Positions 22,725 to 36,800 of a DNA stretch of 64,000 nt are shown here, in pieces (position 1 is the first letter of the stretch; the number at the start of each line of letters is the position of its first letter). A program made the translations under genes and the position numbers. Under the pieces are notes generated by a model. It ran no database searches and was not told the DNA's origin. It saw only the letters and a program-made list of their open reading frames with translations. This DNA is from Tetrahymena thermophila SB210 (lineage: Eukaryota; Ciliophora; Oligohymenophorea; Hymenostomatida; Tetrahymenidae), in the NCBI RefSeq assembly GCF_000189635.1, contig NW_002476509.1:41693-105692 (forward strand). The letters run 5' to 3'.

Positions 22725-25700
22725 ATGCTACTTAGGAAATTCTTAGGTAAAAATATTTATCCGATACTAAGTTATTTAAATATTACCTCTATATAAAGCT
22801 GCTATTTTACTATTTGTAAGATATGCCTTTGCCGATTGTACATCTTAAGATTACATAAATTCTTTAAGTTAACAAAACTTTCGCGCCTATTATGGTATAA
22901 AACATAATGTGTCTTTCAAATTTAAAAAATTTATCATTTAAAGAATATTAGTGTCTGTATGAGTTAAATAGTACCTCTACAAAAGAGTATATTGAAAAAA
23001 ACTCTAACTTAGCTTTTTTTAATGGAAATGAGTATGAAAAAGGAGATATAATAAAAAATACTGGTTGTGGAATAGAATATTTTGGTCTTGGTGATACTAA
23101 AATGAGTTCTAAAATATAAATTTAATCTAGTTAGTAAAATTTTACTTTTAATTTTAATTTTGTGACATAATTTTTAGTAAAAAAAAAGGATTTAACGAGC
23201 TACTAATATACATAAATTTAGTACTATAATTGTTTGGCACAAATAAATTTTCTGGAAATGACATTTTTGTAAATTTAACTGATAACGATTAATAATCCTG
23301 TAATGTTAGACCTTTAAAATGCAGCGAATAAATGTATTTAATTTAATGCAAATTAGATGCATAATAGTTTATTGATTAAGCTTAAATCAATTATACCTTA
23401 GAATTGAATTAATTTCCATAATTAAATCTTTACTTAGTGGACTATACAGCCATAGCGTATGCCACTGTAATTAATTATTTCTTAAAAAATTATATTTTAT
23501 TCATCTATTTTAAATAAATTAAAAAATAAAATGATAATAAAATCCTTTACAAATATTAATTTATCCTTAATCTACTAAATAAAGGTCATCCCCCTAAAAT
23601 TGTTAAGTTGAATACATTAAATTCGATTTTTAAAGTTTTTAATAATTTAAGTATTTATTATCTTCATTAATAAAAATTTTATAATTTTATTCTCTTTAGT
23701 TTTTTTAAAAGACCAATTTTTTAGATCAAATTTATTGTAAAAATTAACAAATTAAACTTTTATAAAAAAAATAATATATTGAAAGTTTGATCATTCATTC
23801 ATTCTAATTTTAGCAATTTTAAATTTCAATAACCATTTTTTACATTTAAAAAATTAATTAAACCTATTATCTTTTGCATGGTTAAAAGAGAAATGATAAA
23901 AATATGATTTATGATTTAACTTATAGTCTCATAGTAAAAACCTAATTAATTTCTCTCTTAAAAATATATTTACTAATTATCTTACTCTTAGCTTATCCTT
24001 AATTAATCAAGATTTATAAATATAATTTTTATTTTTTTTAATTTATTTTAATAATTTTTTTATATTAGTGTTAAAATTTAGATGATATGGGATATTGTGA
24101 TTATAATGGTCTTAAAAGTTGTGTGGTAGGTTTTGAATTGTAATCTTAAAATGGAATAAATATTTGCTAATTTGATTAATCATTATGTAATTAGGGAGAA
24201 ACAGCTTTTAAAAATATTTTTGGTTGTCTTAAATGCCATTCTAGTTGTTTATCTTGTGATGGTGGCGTTGGCTGTATTTGCAAATAAAATTAATTTCTCA
24301 AATATTTTAGATATAACTCAGATTAGATTGTTGGCTGCTTAGACTGTATCGAAAATTGTTTAAAATGTACAAGCTTATATAATTGCGGATAATGTAAAAA
24401 AGGATTTTTCTATGATTATTCATTTAGTAAATGTATCTAATGTAGTTCGGTAAATTGTGATTAGTGCTATGATTTAAATACCTGTCTGACATGCTCAAAA
24501 GGGTACTTAATTGAAAATGGATAATGTGTATAAAACAGTTAAATGCAATAAATAAATTCTGGTAATTAAGTTTCTACTATTTAAAACAAAGAATAAACAT
24601 AATTTTATGAATTTTCCTTATTTTGGATTTTAATATATCAAACCATTTTTTAAATCTTTTTTTAAATTTATGGATTCCATCTTGATAAATAACAAACCAT
24701 TTTCAACAAATAATAACTAAAAAACTAAAAAAACAGAAACACAAATGATGGAAAATTAAATGTTAGATAGCTTTCTTAATTACCATTAAATCAAGTCGAA
24801 GTTGGAGATGAAAGATTTTTAAAAACCAAACAAAAAAGTACATCTTTATAAATAGAATAATAATAACAATCTCATTAACAAGAAAACTTGTAAACTAATT
24901 AAGTTGCAACTGAAAATTATTTTGATTAAATTTAAACTAAAATCGATTTGGAAAAGTAGTATTAACAAACTAACATCCAAGAATAAGTAACTAAACTCAA
25001 TATTGATAATCAAAGCAATTTAGTCCTCTAAAGCAAGGATAGTAAAATAAATATTGATGTTTTAGGTGGAAACAATAGGCCATAAAATATTCAAGAAGAA
25101 TAATTAAATGAGCAACAAGGTTAATCAAATCTTGACTAAACTAAATCTTATGCTGATAAAAATAATTAAAAAGAGTAGGAGAATAAATTTATGATGCAGA
25201 ATAACCTTTTAAAGTTTCTTTGCTTCCATAACTTTATAAGTATTTTCTTAGTTTTTGACTCAAAAATACCACGCATGTAAAGATCATCAATATTCTACTT
25301 AAGAGTTATTCACGCTTTATCAATATCTAGTATTTTTGGTTAATATTACAGCTCTAGAGAAATGGTATTAACTTGCTTTGTGAGCTCAATAATTGTAGCT
25401 ATATTTATACCAATCGCCAAGCTAATGTACAGTATTAAAAGAGTTGGTTAATACATTTATATAGGAGTGTTTCTTGGTTTATTAACCTATTACATTTATA
25501 TTATTTCTTTCATTTTGACTGGTAAAGAGAGTTCATATACCAATTATATAATTGGCTGGTTTTTTATAATGCTTATTTTTGACTTAATTTTAGTATCAAG
25601 TATACAAGCAATGTTCTAATTGGCTCTAGTTAATCATATGATCTCAAACAAATATCCAAAAAATTCACTGATTTAGATATTGTTTTACTTTTTAAAACTA

Positions 25701-25730
25701 TAAGATGTCCTAGGAAATATTAATTTATGA
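22725..25730 (+). CDS. R2: paralogue of R1, membrane protein with diverged ectodomain
   Basis: Five exons (22725-22746, 22799-22894, 22944-23133, 23178-23466, 24069-25730) encode 752 residues with the same phases as R1. Exon 4 is one codon longer and exon 5 one codon shorter. The signal peptide, CxxC-rich region, Gln/Asn-rich linker and multi-pass C-terminus are all present, and no frame is broken. The C-terminal half (from about 24540) differs from R1 at only about a dozen bases by eye. Exon 4 and the start of exon 5 differ at several tens of positions and include in-frame length changes: after 'GTNKFSG' R2 reads 'NDIFVNLTDND' where R1 reads 'KLTIVKLNDAY'. So the copies have kept the membrane part and varied the outer part. 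Confidence 0.85.
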
Positions 25731-26420
25731 CTTATGTTTATATATGTTTGCTTGTGTCTTTTTTTAAGTTTATTATTTTTAAATTAACATTATAATATTA
25801 CTTTAAAAAAATAAATTTGAAAATTTTAATTTTATTCTTAATCAAAAGGCAAAGCTATCTTAAGGATATCTTGAATAAAACACTCCAAAAATCTTCTTTT
25901 TAATTATTATTAGTATACAATTAGAGCTTATGTTAGCTAGCTACAAGTAATTAAGATAAATAGTAAAAGAGAATATAACATCAGTCAGATCTTTTCAAGA
26001 GCACAAAATCAGCATATTTGACTCATTTTTATATTAATATTTTTTAAATTATTTTTTATTATACATACCTTCAATTATCCTTTTATATTTTCATTTATTA
26101 ATTTATTTTTTAAATCTAATTTTATTGTTTGGTTTACTTGGAGGTTTTTAATTATAATTTGCATAAGAGTAAAAGAACAACGGAAGCATAGTATATAATA
26201 AGAAATATATTTTATTTACATAGTAAGAAAATCTATCTAATTTAAAATTAGCATATAAAAAAAGAATTATTTGCTAAAAATATATATACTTAATGAATAA
26301 AATTAATTTAATTTAAATCATATAATATTTAATTTTATATGAAATTTAATTTTTAAATTAAACAATTATAAAACTAAAAAGATGTTTTTTATAAATATTA
26401 CTAACTACATAAAATGTACT

Positions 26421-27560
26421 TCAAAAAGAGTAAGCTAATTTTTGTTCAATTGGTTTTATTCCAATAACATAATCTTTATTTTCATTCTGATACTTTAAGA
26501 AAAGGAATTTTTTATAAAGCGACTTACCTATTTTTAAATGATAAATATGGTTTATGCTGGCAAATTAGAGTTTTAATGTGTAGTAGTTATCTATTTTTTT
26601 CATAACTTCTTCTGCTGTATATTAGAAATTAATTACTTCATTATTTTCTAGTTTTAATTGCAATTCTAATGTGAATTCGTTAATAATACTTGACCACTAA
26701 CCAGGATGGTTTGCAGTGTAAATAGAATGGTCAGGTAAAAGTCGCTTCTCATCAATAATTTTATAGAAATCTTAAAAGTAAACGTCACTAAGAATCCATT
26801 CTTCATCATCCATAGTAGGATCTACATAAGTTATTAGGTTTTTATGAATAAATCTGTCACAAAATTTGATGTTAAATTCAAAGTATGTTTCTATTGAGTT
26901 TATATAATAACTTTCATTTACGATTAATTATTTAAATAGTAATGGAATCATCATTTTTTCATAACCAGTTATCACAAAATGGTATTTATTGTCAGAACCA
27001 TAGTAAAATGAGGAATCTCTATGGTCTATTTTATTTTGTTAATATAAAGATTCGTATATTGAAGCACGTCTAACATCACGATTATATCCTTTTAAAGCCA
27101 AACCTATACCTTAAGAAATATAAACAAGATCTTTATCATGTATGTTAGCCACAATATCTTTGACATACATTACATTATTAAAATAAAACTATTTCTAATT
27201 TATCATGAATGGGAAGTTAATTATATCACCACTTGCAATAAATTAACCTATAGGTTCCTTTTGAAATTTTCCTGTTTTTACACAGTTGTTTTCTTCTTCA
27301 CAGACAAAATTTACTATTTTCTCTTTACCATAATATTAGCACAACCTGCACTCTTAAGATGTAAAATATGTATTGAAATCCCATAAATTAAACTAGATAT
27401 TAAGACTACCATATCCATCAATGATTGCTTCACTTTTAAGTTGATCATCCAATATAATTTCTACCTGTTTAGAAGGATCATCACTATAAGAAGCATTTAG
27501 AAAGGTAAGTTTACAACTTGTTATGCTAACTAACAAAGCAAGCAAAATAATTTTTATCAT
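26421..27560 (-). CDS. P2: paralogue of P1, secreted pepsin-fold protein lacking catalytic motifs
   Basis: Intronless, 379 residues, the same length as P1 and without frame disruption. The signal peptide is MIKIILLALLVSITSC. Cys positions are kept ('SQECRLC', 'CEEENNC'), as are the C-terminal 'IGKSLYKKF' and the ending 'AYSF'. At the first catalytic position P2 has FNLWD, where P1 has FNIQD and pepsins have FDTGS. The second motif is VDPTM in both. Two paralogues retaining full length while sharing degenerate active sites argues for a selected non-enzymatic role, not decay. The partner and role are unknown; fold and inactivity are inferred from topology and need a profile search. Confidence 0.6.
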
Positions 27561-27749
27561 ATCTAATCTTTTGTATTCTTTCTTATTTAATATTATAATC
27601 AAAAATTAATTAAGAAAAAAAAATTTTTATTTGAATTGCTAAAGGTATTGATAGTAATATACAAAAAACTACGAAGAAATAAATTTAACTCATGAGAAAA
27701 AATACTTGTATTTCTTTTATTTTTATTTAATGTTTAATATTAATAAAAT

Positions 27750-27812
27750 AGCTTATCAGAAATTTTATCAATATTAGATCTTTAATATAAGCTTAATAGC
27801 TGATCAGAAATT
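27750..27812 (-). promoter_or_regulatory. Paired motif AGCT[T/G]ATCAGAAATT upstream of P2
   Basis: Copies at 27750 (AGCTTATCAGAAATT) and 27798 (AGCTGATCAGAAATT) mirror those upstream of P1, in the same order, about 190-250 bases from the start codon. The second copy contains the palindrome TGATCA in both loci. Confidence 0.35.
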
Positions 27813-28603
27813 CCATTTTTTTTTTGATGTAAAAGAATTTTTTGTAAATTAGATTAAAACTAAATTAAAATCAGAACATATTTTTAGTAAAGTTAAATAT
27901 TAAATTTTACAATTATTTTTATGAAAATAAAACAAGCGTTTATTCTTTTTTATAATTTTTATCTTTATTTTAAACATAATTTGTCATGAATAAAAAAGTA
28001 AAATTATTTATGTAAAAATCAAAAAAATATAAGAATAAATTAAATTTTTAATATTTATTATTTGTGTTTGTAGATAAATATTAATGATTTTATTTGTATT
28101 TTTTATGAAATCAATATTTAATTTTTAAAAATATTATATAAAAAAGAATTTTTTTAAAGAATTTTTTAACTAAATTCAATTAATAAAACACAAAAAATAT
28201 AAATTAAAATTTTCAATAATTTTTTTAAGAAATTAGAAATTATTTTAAACTAATTAACATATATATTTAAATAAATAAAATTAAATATTTGAAATTACAT
28301 ATTCAAATTAAAAATCATAAAAAAAGGATTTTTATTTTAATTTAATTAATCTTCTTTATTTCATGTAAAAAATAAATTCTTAAATTTCTGCTTTCACAAT
28401 AATTTAAAACCTGAGAATGGTATGAGGGATCATATTTGTAGTCTAGTTTTAATAATTTGTAATTATAAAAAATATTTTACTTACAAATATATGAAAATAT
28501 TTTAAATTAGTAATAGTTCAATTTATTTTATTTTGGCTTTGCTTATATATTAAATTAGGATAAAAAATAACACACATAGAATTTTTTATCTTTTTAAGAT
28601 TTA

Positions 28604-28876
28604 ATGAAGCAATTAAGAGTAGAAGGAAAAATCTGGTTTGAAAATGAAAATGAAAAATAAAGTAATTTATAAAAATATATTTATTTATTTTAAGTTAATT
28701 TATTTCTTGCCATATTTATTTTATCAGTTATAATCTTTATCAAAATATTTATGCAAATATTGAAGAATTTTATTAATTCTATGAATTTAAGATTTATTAG
28801 CAGAATAATAATAGCATTTAAAAAACCATTTCTTGTTAATTAGAAGTAAAAATAAATCATAATAAATAATATATGA
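28604..28876 (+). CDS. Possible small membrane-protein ORF (90 aa), weak
   Basis: An open frame with TAA/TAG as Gln starts with a polar stretch (MKQLRVEGKIWFENENEKQ) and continues into a hydrophobic segment ('NLFLAIFILSVIIFIKIF'). It ends at TGA. The first 20 codons look coding in composition. The rest could be chance in AT-rich DNA, and a potential GTAATT donor lies inside. I do not recognise it, and there is no paralogue elsewhere in the window to support it. Confidence 0.18.
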
Positions 28877-29260
28877 AAATATATTTGTATTTGATGTAAT
28901 TCTAACCATTTTATTATATGTTATAAGTATTATGGAATTGCATACTATATGATTTTAGGTATTAATAAATTATTATTATGTTTAATAGAAAGCTTTAACG
29001 CATTAGGATTTATAACCCTAAAAATTCAGAAAAATAGTTGAAATAAATTTTTGATTAAATTAAAAAAGTTTTATAAATAATTCTTCTAAAATTGTGCTTT
29101 TGATCTAATTGAGATAAATCAAAATATTTATCTACAATTTTTATTTTCATATTATCTATGATTCTTAGCTAATATTATTAAAATATTGAATTGATTAATG
29201 AAACATAAGCTTTTTCATTTTATTTTAATTTAGAGATTATAGCACTTTGCTATTTAAAAA

Positions 29261-29294
29261 AATGGCTATTGCTGCTAAACAGCACATAGCCATT
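29261..29294. repeat. Stem-loop, 14 bp with one bulge
   Basis: The arm AATGGCTATTGCTG pairs with CAGCACATAGCCATT around a five-base CTAAA loop, with one unpaired base. The stem is GC-richer than its surroundings. It lies about 200 bases before R unit 3. It may be a hairpin RNA or a chance palindrome. Confidence 0.55.
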
Positions 29295-29922
29295 AGGTTT
29301 TAAAAGTAAAGAAAATCAAATTTAATTTGTAAAATAAGGGCACAATTGAATATTTTAAGATTTAAAAAAGGAGGGTAATTATATAGCAAGATTCCATTCA
29401 AAAATTCCGTCGTTTGGAATTAATGGCAAAATAAATGAAAAAATTAATATGAGTCAAAAGTTAATTCTTATGATTTTAATTTATAGGTACCTATTAATTT
29501 TTCTCTGAATATAAAATATTTTTGATAGCATAAATATTAATTTATTGTTTATTTACTAACATTTTATCTTACAAATTCTATGATAAACTTATTTAATTTT
29601 CTTTCTTTATAATTAAATAAAAATGATTCTTTGCAGAAATATGAATTAAGTAAATTTAATCAGTATTCATATTTCCTATTTCGAAGTATTTATAAATTAA
29701 GAAGAAATTGTTTTTATAAAAGAAAAATAAATATGTATCCTAAATATTTAAGTAAGAGTAAATGAGTACTCATTCTTATCATTATAAAATTTAATATTTT
29801 GTAATCAAACTTAATTTATTACCCTAAAACATTTAAATACTTAGTAAATAAGACTTGTTTTTTTATTTAATACTAAATGGTGAACCCAAATTATAAACCC
29901 TCAATTAAATGTTTTGCTTCAT

Positions 29923-32900
29923 AGCAGTTTTTCCTAGTAAAATCAACGATAATATTTATTTTAAACATAAATAACTAAGCACATAAAAATGATAGAAAAA
30001 CATACTGTGTATAATCAACTAAAAATAAAAATACAAAATTATTTATTCTAATGTATAAAAGTTTAAATTTTTATTTTTGTACCTTTTTAGTTGTGAAAAA
30101 ATTAAATTAAAAAGTATTTTTATAATTTAGCGTTAATAAGAGTTTATCTGATCGTTTATTACAGTAATTACTTCAAAATTAAACAAAATTTGATTTTTAT
30201 TTTAGATATTTTTGTTTAAAGTATTTTAAAAAGCTAAATAATTGTTTCATTAATATTTAGATGTTCCAAATAAAATAATCATATTAATTTTTTCGTTATG
30301 TATTGCAATTAAAGAATTATTAGAATGAGATTCTTTAAAAAAATGATGATTACAACCTAAATGAATATTATACACTGTAATTCCTCATAAATTAAGGAAA
30401 CCTTTAATTAAAGCCATTTTAGTAAATTTTTGGAAATCATGGCCATTTTTTTGAAAAATTTTTGGGGGGGAAGTGACCTTAACTAATGAGGAATTATGGT
30501 ATCTTATAAAAAGGAAAAGTGTAAATAATTTTTAATGTATTTTGATATATTATGAAATAAGTACGTATTTTTATTAATTAAATTCCATAAATTTTTAACA
30601 CATATTTTGAAATAAATAATTAGCTTTACAATATATTTAATAAAAATAATCTATTGTATTATATCAGATATATTACACTGATAAAAATTAAATAAAAAAA
30701 TATTAATTAATTCATTATCATCCATTCTTTTAATAGACAATATTTATGAGTAAGTCTTTCATTTCTTTATAATACCAGAGCAATTAGATAAAATTCATAT
30801 TTGATAAATAAATCAAAATCATTTTATTTTACTTAAAAGAGTTTGTTTGCCCTGTTAGGTTTTTTAAAGTTCAAAAAATAATATTTTATTATATATAATT
30901 TATATCTATTTTTTATATTAAAAATAAAAATTAATAAAGATAATTTTATCAACCAGAATTATTTAAAAATATTTTGCATGCGATAATTATCAAAGTATAC
31001 ATCTTTTACATTTTGAATATTATTTTCTTTTCCTTTATTAAAATTAAGATTTATTATTTAAGTTGTAAAAAATCCTATTTCCTCATTAAATATTAGTTGT
31101 TTTTTCATTTAAAAATAATATTTATTTTTTAAAAATATTTTAATTTTTTCTAATAAAAAAATTAGTTAAAAAAAAATATAATAGTTTTTAAATAAATAAA
31201 AATATGTGGAAATAGATGATAAACATCAAAAGCTAATTATAATTATTTAATTTTATCAATTTCTTATTTAAAAATACATGGTTTTTATTTGATTAAATCA
31301 ATATGCTTGAGCTATTTTATTTTTATACGTTTGTATTTTTATAATAATCTCATTTTGTTAATTTATCACTTAACTTTTAGCTTAGATTCATTTATCAAAT
31401 AATTTTTACTGAAAGCTTTTAAATTTATAATTAACGCATATCTTTACTGAAAGTTTTCAAAATCAAAAGATTAAAATTAAATCTAAATAAATTTTAAAGT
31501 TAAAGCTGATCAATTTTTAATATTTGACTGTAAATTGATATTAAAAAATACTTTATTTTTTTTTATTATATAAAAGGAATTTAACAATAATAAAACTAAA
31601 ATATCCAATAAATGAATAAATATCATTAAGTATCTATTCAACTTAAAGTAGGTTTATAAAATTATTAAATTATTATGGACAATATAGTCAAACATGATTT
31701 AAATTTTACTTTTAATTAAATCTTGTTTTTTAATATTGGATTTCATAGTAAAAGTATTAGTTTAAGTTACTATTTTTTGTTTAATATATTTCTATTATTT
31801 AACATTACTCAAAAAAAAGTGCCTTTTTATAATTTATTACCAATTATTATCATTACTTATCATTAAATATTTGTATTAATCAAAATATTATAACACTTAA
31901 TTTAAAATTTGTAAAAAAACTAATTAATTCTATTCTTAATAAAAATCATCCATAAAATATATGGTTTTCTAATAAATTAAAGAAGATATACTAAACTACC
32001 GATAATTTTTGTTTGATAATTTAAATTTTGGGCAAATATATCTTACCCATTGTCTATTATATGATACATTTTATATAATTTACAAAAATCTTACCCATCA
32101 AATATTTTTATGTATCAACAAATATTTTAAATACTGTCATAAATTAAAATAATTTATGATAAAATTCAGCAGTTTTTCCTAGTAAAATCAACGATAATAT
32201 TTATTTTAAACGTAAATAACTAAGCATATAAAAGATAATATAAAAACTCTATATAATCTAACTAAAAATAAAAATACAAAATTATTCATTCTAATTTATA
32301 AACAGTTTAAATTTTTATTTTTGTACCTTTTTAGTTGTGAAAAGTTAAATTAAAAAGTATTTTTATAATTTAGAGTTAAGTAAGAGTTTTTCTGATCATT
32401 TATTATAGTAATTACTTCAAAATTAAACAAAATTTGATTTTTTTTTATTTGTTATTTTTTAAAAAGTATTTTAAAAAGCTAAATAAATGTTCAATTAATA
32501 TTTATATGTTCCAAATAAAATAATTATATTAATTTTTTTTGTTATGTATTGCTATTAAATAATTATTAATGTGAGATTCTTTAAAAAAATGATCATTAAA
32601 ACCTAAATGAATAGTTATATATACCGTAATTCCTCATTAATTAAGGCAATTTTATAAAATTTTTGGAAAGTTTTTAATTTAGGCCATATTTAAAAATAAT
32701 ATTTATTTTTAAAAAATATTTTAATTTTTTCTTATAAAAAAAGATGGTCATAACTTATTGTTTAAAAAAAAATATAAAAGTTTTTAAATAAATAAAAATA
32801 TGTGGAAATAGATGATAGATATCAAAAACTAATTAGAAATACTTAATTTTATCAATTTCTTATTTTAAAATCTATGGTTTTTGTTTGATTAAATCAATAT

Positions 32901-33775
32901 GTTTGAGCTATTTTATTTTTACACACTTACATTTTTATCATCATATCTTTTTGTTAATTTATCACTCAACTCTTAGCTTAGAATCATTTATCAAATAATT
33001 TTTACTGAAAGCTTTTAAATTTATAATTAACGCATATCTTTACTGAAAGTTTTCAAAATCAAAATATTTAAATTAAACCTAAATATATGGTCATATTATA
33101 GCTGATCAATTTTTAATGTTTGACTGTAAATTAATATTAAAAAATACTCTATTTTTTTTTTATTATATAAAAGGAATTTAACAATAATAAAACTAAAATA
33201 TCCAATAAATGAATAAATATTATTAAGTATCTATTCAACTTAAAGTAGGTTTATAAAATTATTAAATTTTTATGGACAATATAGTCAACCATGATTTAAA
33301 TTTTACTTTTAATTAAATCTTGTTTTTTAATATTGGATTTCATAGTAAAAGTATTAGTTTAAGTTATTATTTTTTGTTTAATATATTTTCTATTATTTAA
33401 CATTACTCAAAAAAAAAAGGCTTTTTATAATTTATTACCAATTATTATCATTACTTATCATTAAATATTCGTATTATTCTAAATTAAAAACATTTAACTT
33501 AAATTTGTTCAAAAACTAATTAATTTTATTCTTAATAAAAATCATCCATTAAATATATGGTTTTCTAATAAATTAAAGAAGATATACTAAAATGCCCATA
33601 CTTTTTGTTTGGTAATTTAAATTTTGGACGAATATCTTACCCGTTATTTATAATAATATACATTTTATATAATTTACAAATATCTTACCCAACTAATATT
33701 TTTATGTATCAAGAAATATTTTAAATACTCTCATAAATTAAAAAAATAATTATAATAAATAATTTATGATAAAAT
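29923..33775. repeat. Tandem duplication of the R3 upstream region
   Basis: Copy A (29923-32167) and copy B (32168-33775) both begin AGCAGTTTTTCCTAGTAAAA and run toward the gene. Copy A stops at GATAAAATTC, about 40 bases short of where the R3 ATG would be, and jumps back to the start of copy B. Copy B lacks roughly 640 bases; that deletion begins inside its MITE-like element, which is left truncated at 32622. Confidence 0.85.
30371..30501. mobile_element. MITE-like element, copy 3 (with a truncated relative at 32622)
   Basis: Diverged copy of the element at 14947, still recognisable by GTAATTCCTC at the left end, the G-run in the interior and GAGGAATTATGGTA at the right end. A left half (TACCGTAATTCCTCATTAA) remains at 32622-32670 in the duplicated upstream region. 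The persistence of both ends in this diverged unit shows that insertion predates the R family duplications. Confidence 0.52.
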
Positions 33776-33815
33776 TCAATAAATACATTCAAAGAAGGGA
33801 AGGAAAATAAAAAAC

Positions 33816-36800
33816 ATGCTACTTAGGAAATTCATAGGTAAAAATATTTATCCGATACTAAGTTATTTAAAAATTACCTCTTAATAAAGCTGTTATTTTA
33901 CTATTTGTAAGATATTCCTTTGCAGATTGTACATCTTAAGATTACATAAACTCTTTAAGTTAAAAAAGCGGTCACCCCTTTTATGGTATAAAACATAAAA
34001 TATCTTTCAAATTTTAAATATTTATCATTTAAAGGATATTAGTGTTAGTATGAGTTTAATACTACCTCTACAAAAGAGTATATTGAAAAAAGCTCTAACT
34101 TAGCTTTTTTTAATGGAAAAGAGTATGTAAAAGGAGATTTAATAAAAAATACTAATTGTGGAATAGAATATTTTGGTCTTGGTGATACTTAAACCAATTC
34201 TAAAATATAAATTTAATCTAGTTTGTAACATTTTACTTTTTAATTCTAATTTTGTGACATAATTTTTAGTAAAAAAAAAGGATTTAATGCGCTAAATTTT
34301 TAATTAAATTTAGTATTATAATTGATTGGCACAAATAGTTATGATTCAAGCAAAATTAATGTAGATATAAATAATTCTGGTATTTTATGTGATGTTGAAC
34401 CTTTAAAATGTAGCGAATAAATGTATTAACTTTACTGCAATATTGATGAAATATAGTTTATTGATTAAACTTAATACAATTCTACCTTTAAAGTAAATAA
34501 TTTCGAATAATATAATCTTTACTTAGTGAACTATACAGCTATTACCTATGCCCAAGTAATTAATTATTTCTTTAAAAATTATATTTTATTCATCTATTTA
34601 AAATAAATTAAAAAATAAAATAATAATAAAATGCTTTACAAATATTAATTTTTCCTTATCTACTAAATAAAATTCATCCCCCTAAAATTTTTAAGTTGAA
34701 TATTTTAAATTCGATTTATAAAGTTTTTAATAATAATTTAAGTATTTATTATTTTCATTAATAAAAATTTTCTAATTTTATTCTCTTTAGTTTTTTTAAA
34801 GACTTATTTTTTAGATCAAATATATTGTAAAAATTAACAAATTAAACTTTTATAAAAAAAATAATATATTGAAATTTTTATCATTCATTCTAATTTTAGC
34901 AATTTTAAATTGTCAGTAACCATTTTTTACATTTAAAAAGATAATTAAACCTATTATCTTTTGCATGGTTAAAAGAGAAATGATAAAAATATGATTTATG
35001 ATTTAACTCTTAGTCTAATAGTAAAAACCCAATTAATTTCTCACATAAAAAATTTTTTACTAAATATCTTAAGCTTAGCTTATCCTTAATTAATCAAGAT
35101 TTATAAATATAATTTTATTTTTTTTAATTTAAATCATTTTTTTATATTAGTGTAAAAATGATATTGCTTATGGATTTTGTGATTATAATGGTCTTTAAAG
35201 TTGTTATTAAGGTTTAGAATTAAAATCTTAAAATGGATAAAAAATATGTTATACAAAATCATGTTAAAAGGGAGAAACAACTTTTTACGGTATTGGTTGT
35301 TATAAATGCGATTCTAGTTGTTTATCTTGTGATGATGGTGTTGGCTGTATTTGCTAATAAAATTAATTTCTCAAATTTATGTTAGGTTATCCTAGTTAAG
35401 TTGGCTGCTTGGACTGTATGGAAAATTGTTTAAAATGTATGAGCTATATAGATTGCGAATAATGTAAATAAGGATTTTTCTTTGATTAATCTGCTAGACA
35501 ATGTATCTAATGTAATTTGGTAAATTGTGATTAGTGCTATGATTTAAATACTTGCCTGACTTGCTCAAAAGGGTACTTAATTGAAAATGGATAATGTGTA
35601 TAAAACGGTTAAATGCAATAAATAAATTCTAGTAATTAAGTTTCTACTATTTAAAACAAAGAATAAACATAATTTTATGAATTTTCCTTATTTTGGATTT
35701 TTATTTATCAAACCATTTTTTAAATCTTTTTTTAAATTTATGGATTTCATCTTGATAAATAGCAAAGTATTTCCAACAAATAATAACTAAAATACTAAAC
35801 AAACAGAGACACAAAAAATGGAAAGTTAAATGTTAGATAGTTATCTTAAATACCTTTAAATCAAGCTGTAGATGAAAGATCTTTAAAAACCAAACAGAAA
35901 AGTACATCTTTATAAATAGAATAATAATAATAATAAACTATTTAGCAAGAAAACTTGTAAACTTAATTTCAAGTAAACCTGTAGACTGAGTAAGTTGCAA
36001 CTGAAAATTACTTTGATTAAATTTAAACTAAAATCGATTTGGAAAAGTAGTATTAACAAACTAACATCCAAGAATAAGTAACTAAACTCAATATTGATAA
36101 TCAAAGCAATTTAGTCCTCTAAAATAAGGATAGTAAAATAAATATTGATGTTTTAGGTGGAAACAATAGGCTATAATATATCCAAGAAGAATAGTAAAAT
36201 GAGCAATAAGGCTAATAATCAAAGATTGACTAAGCTACATCTAATTCTGACAATGATAATTACAAAGAGTAGTAGAATAAATTTATGAAGCAGAATAGTC
36301 TTTATAAACTTTTTTGCTTTCATAATTTTATAAGTATTTTCTTTGTTTTTGACTCAAAAATACCACGCATGTAAAGATCATCAATATTCTACTTAAGAGT
36401 TATTCACGCTTTATCAATTTCAAGTCATTTTGGTTAATATTACAGCTCTGGAGATATGGTATTAACTTGCTTTGTGAGCTCAATAATTGTAGCTATTTGC
36501 ATACCAATCACAAACCTAATTTACAGTATTAAAATAGTTGGTCAATACATTTAGACAGGAATATCTCTTGGTTTATTAACCTATTATATGTATATAATTT
36601 CTTCAATTTTAGCAAGTAAAGAGAGTTCATATACCAATGATATAATTGGCTGGTTTTTTATAATGCTTATCTTTGACTTAATTTTAGTATCAGGTATACA
36701 AGCTATGTTCTAATTAGCTTTAGTTAATCATATGATCTCAAACAAGTATCCAAAAAATTCACTAATTTAGAGATTGTTTTAATTTTTAAAGCTATAAGAT

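Larger units (their letters stand above)
20081..26121. repeat. R repeat unit 2 (~6.04 kb direct repeat)
   Basis: Second copy of the unit, immediately following unit 1 in the same orientation and of nearly equal length. Similarity to unit 1 runs through intergenic DNA, introns and gene, and ends near 26121, where sequence continues into the P2 segment. Unit 2 lacks about 60 bases after the MITE that are present in unit 1 (around 15130-15195). Confidence 0.92.
26224..27925. repeat. Duplicated segment carrying P2 (partner of 12085-13805)
   Basis: Covers P2 and its flanks with clear but imperfect similarity to the P1 locus, more diverged than R unit 1 is from unit 2. The order of segments is therefore P1, R1, R2, P2, R3. 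This is most simply read as an old duplication of a P-R pair followed by a recent tandem duplication of the first R. Confidence 0.85.
27926..29504. other. Intergenic region between the P2 segment and R unit 3
   Basis: About 1.6 kb, AT-rich, not recognisably duplicated elsewhere in the window. It holds the weak 90-codon frame at 28604 and a strong hairpin at 29261-29294. No other feature was seen. Confidence 0.55.
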
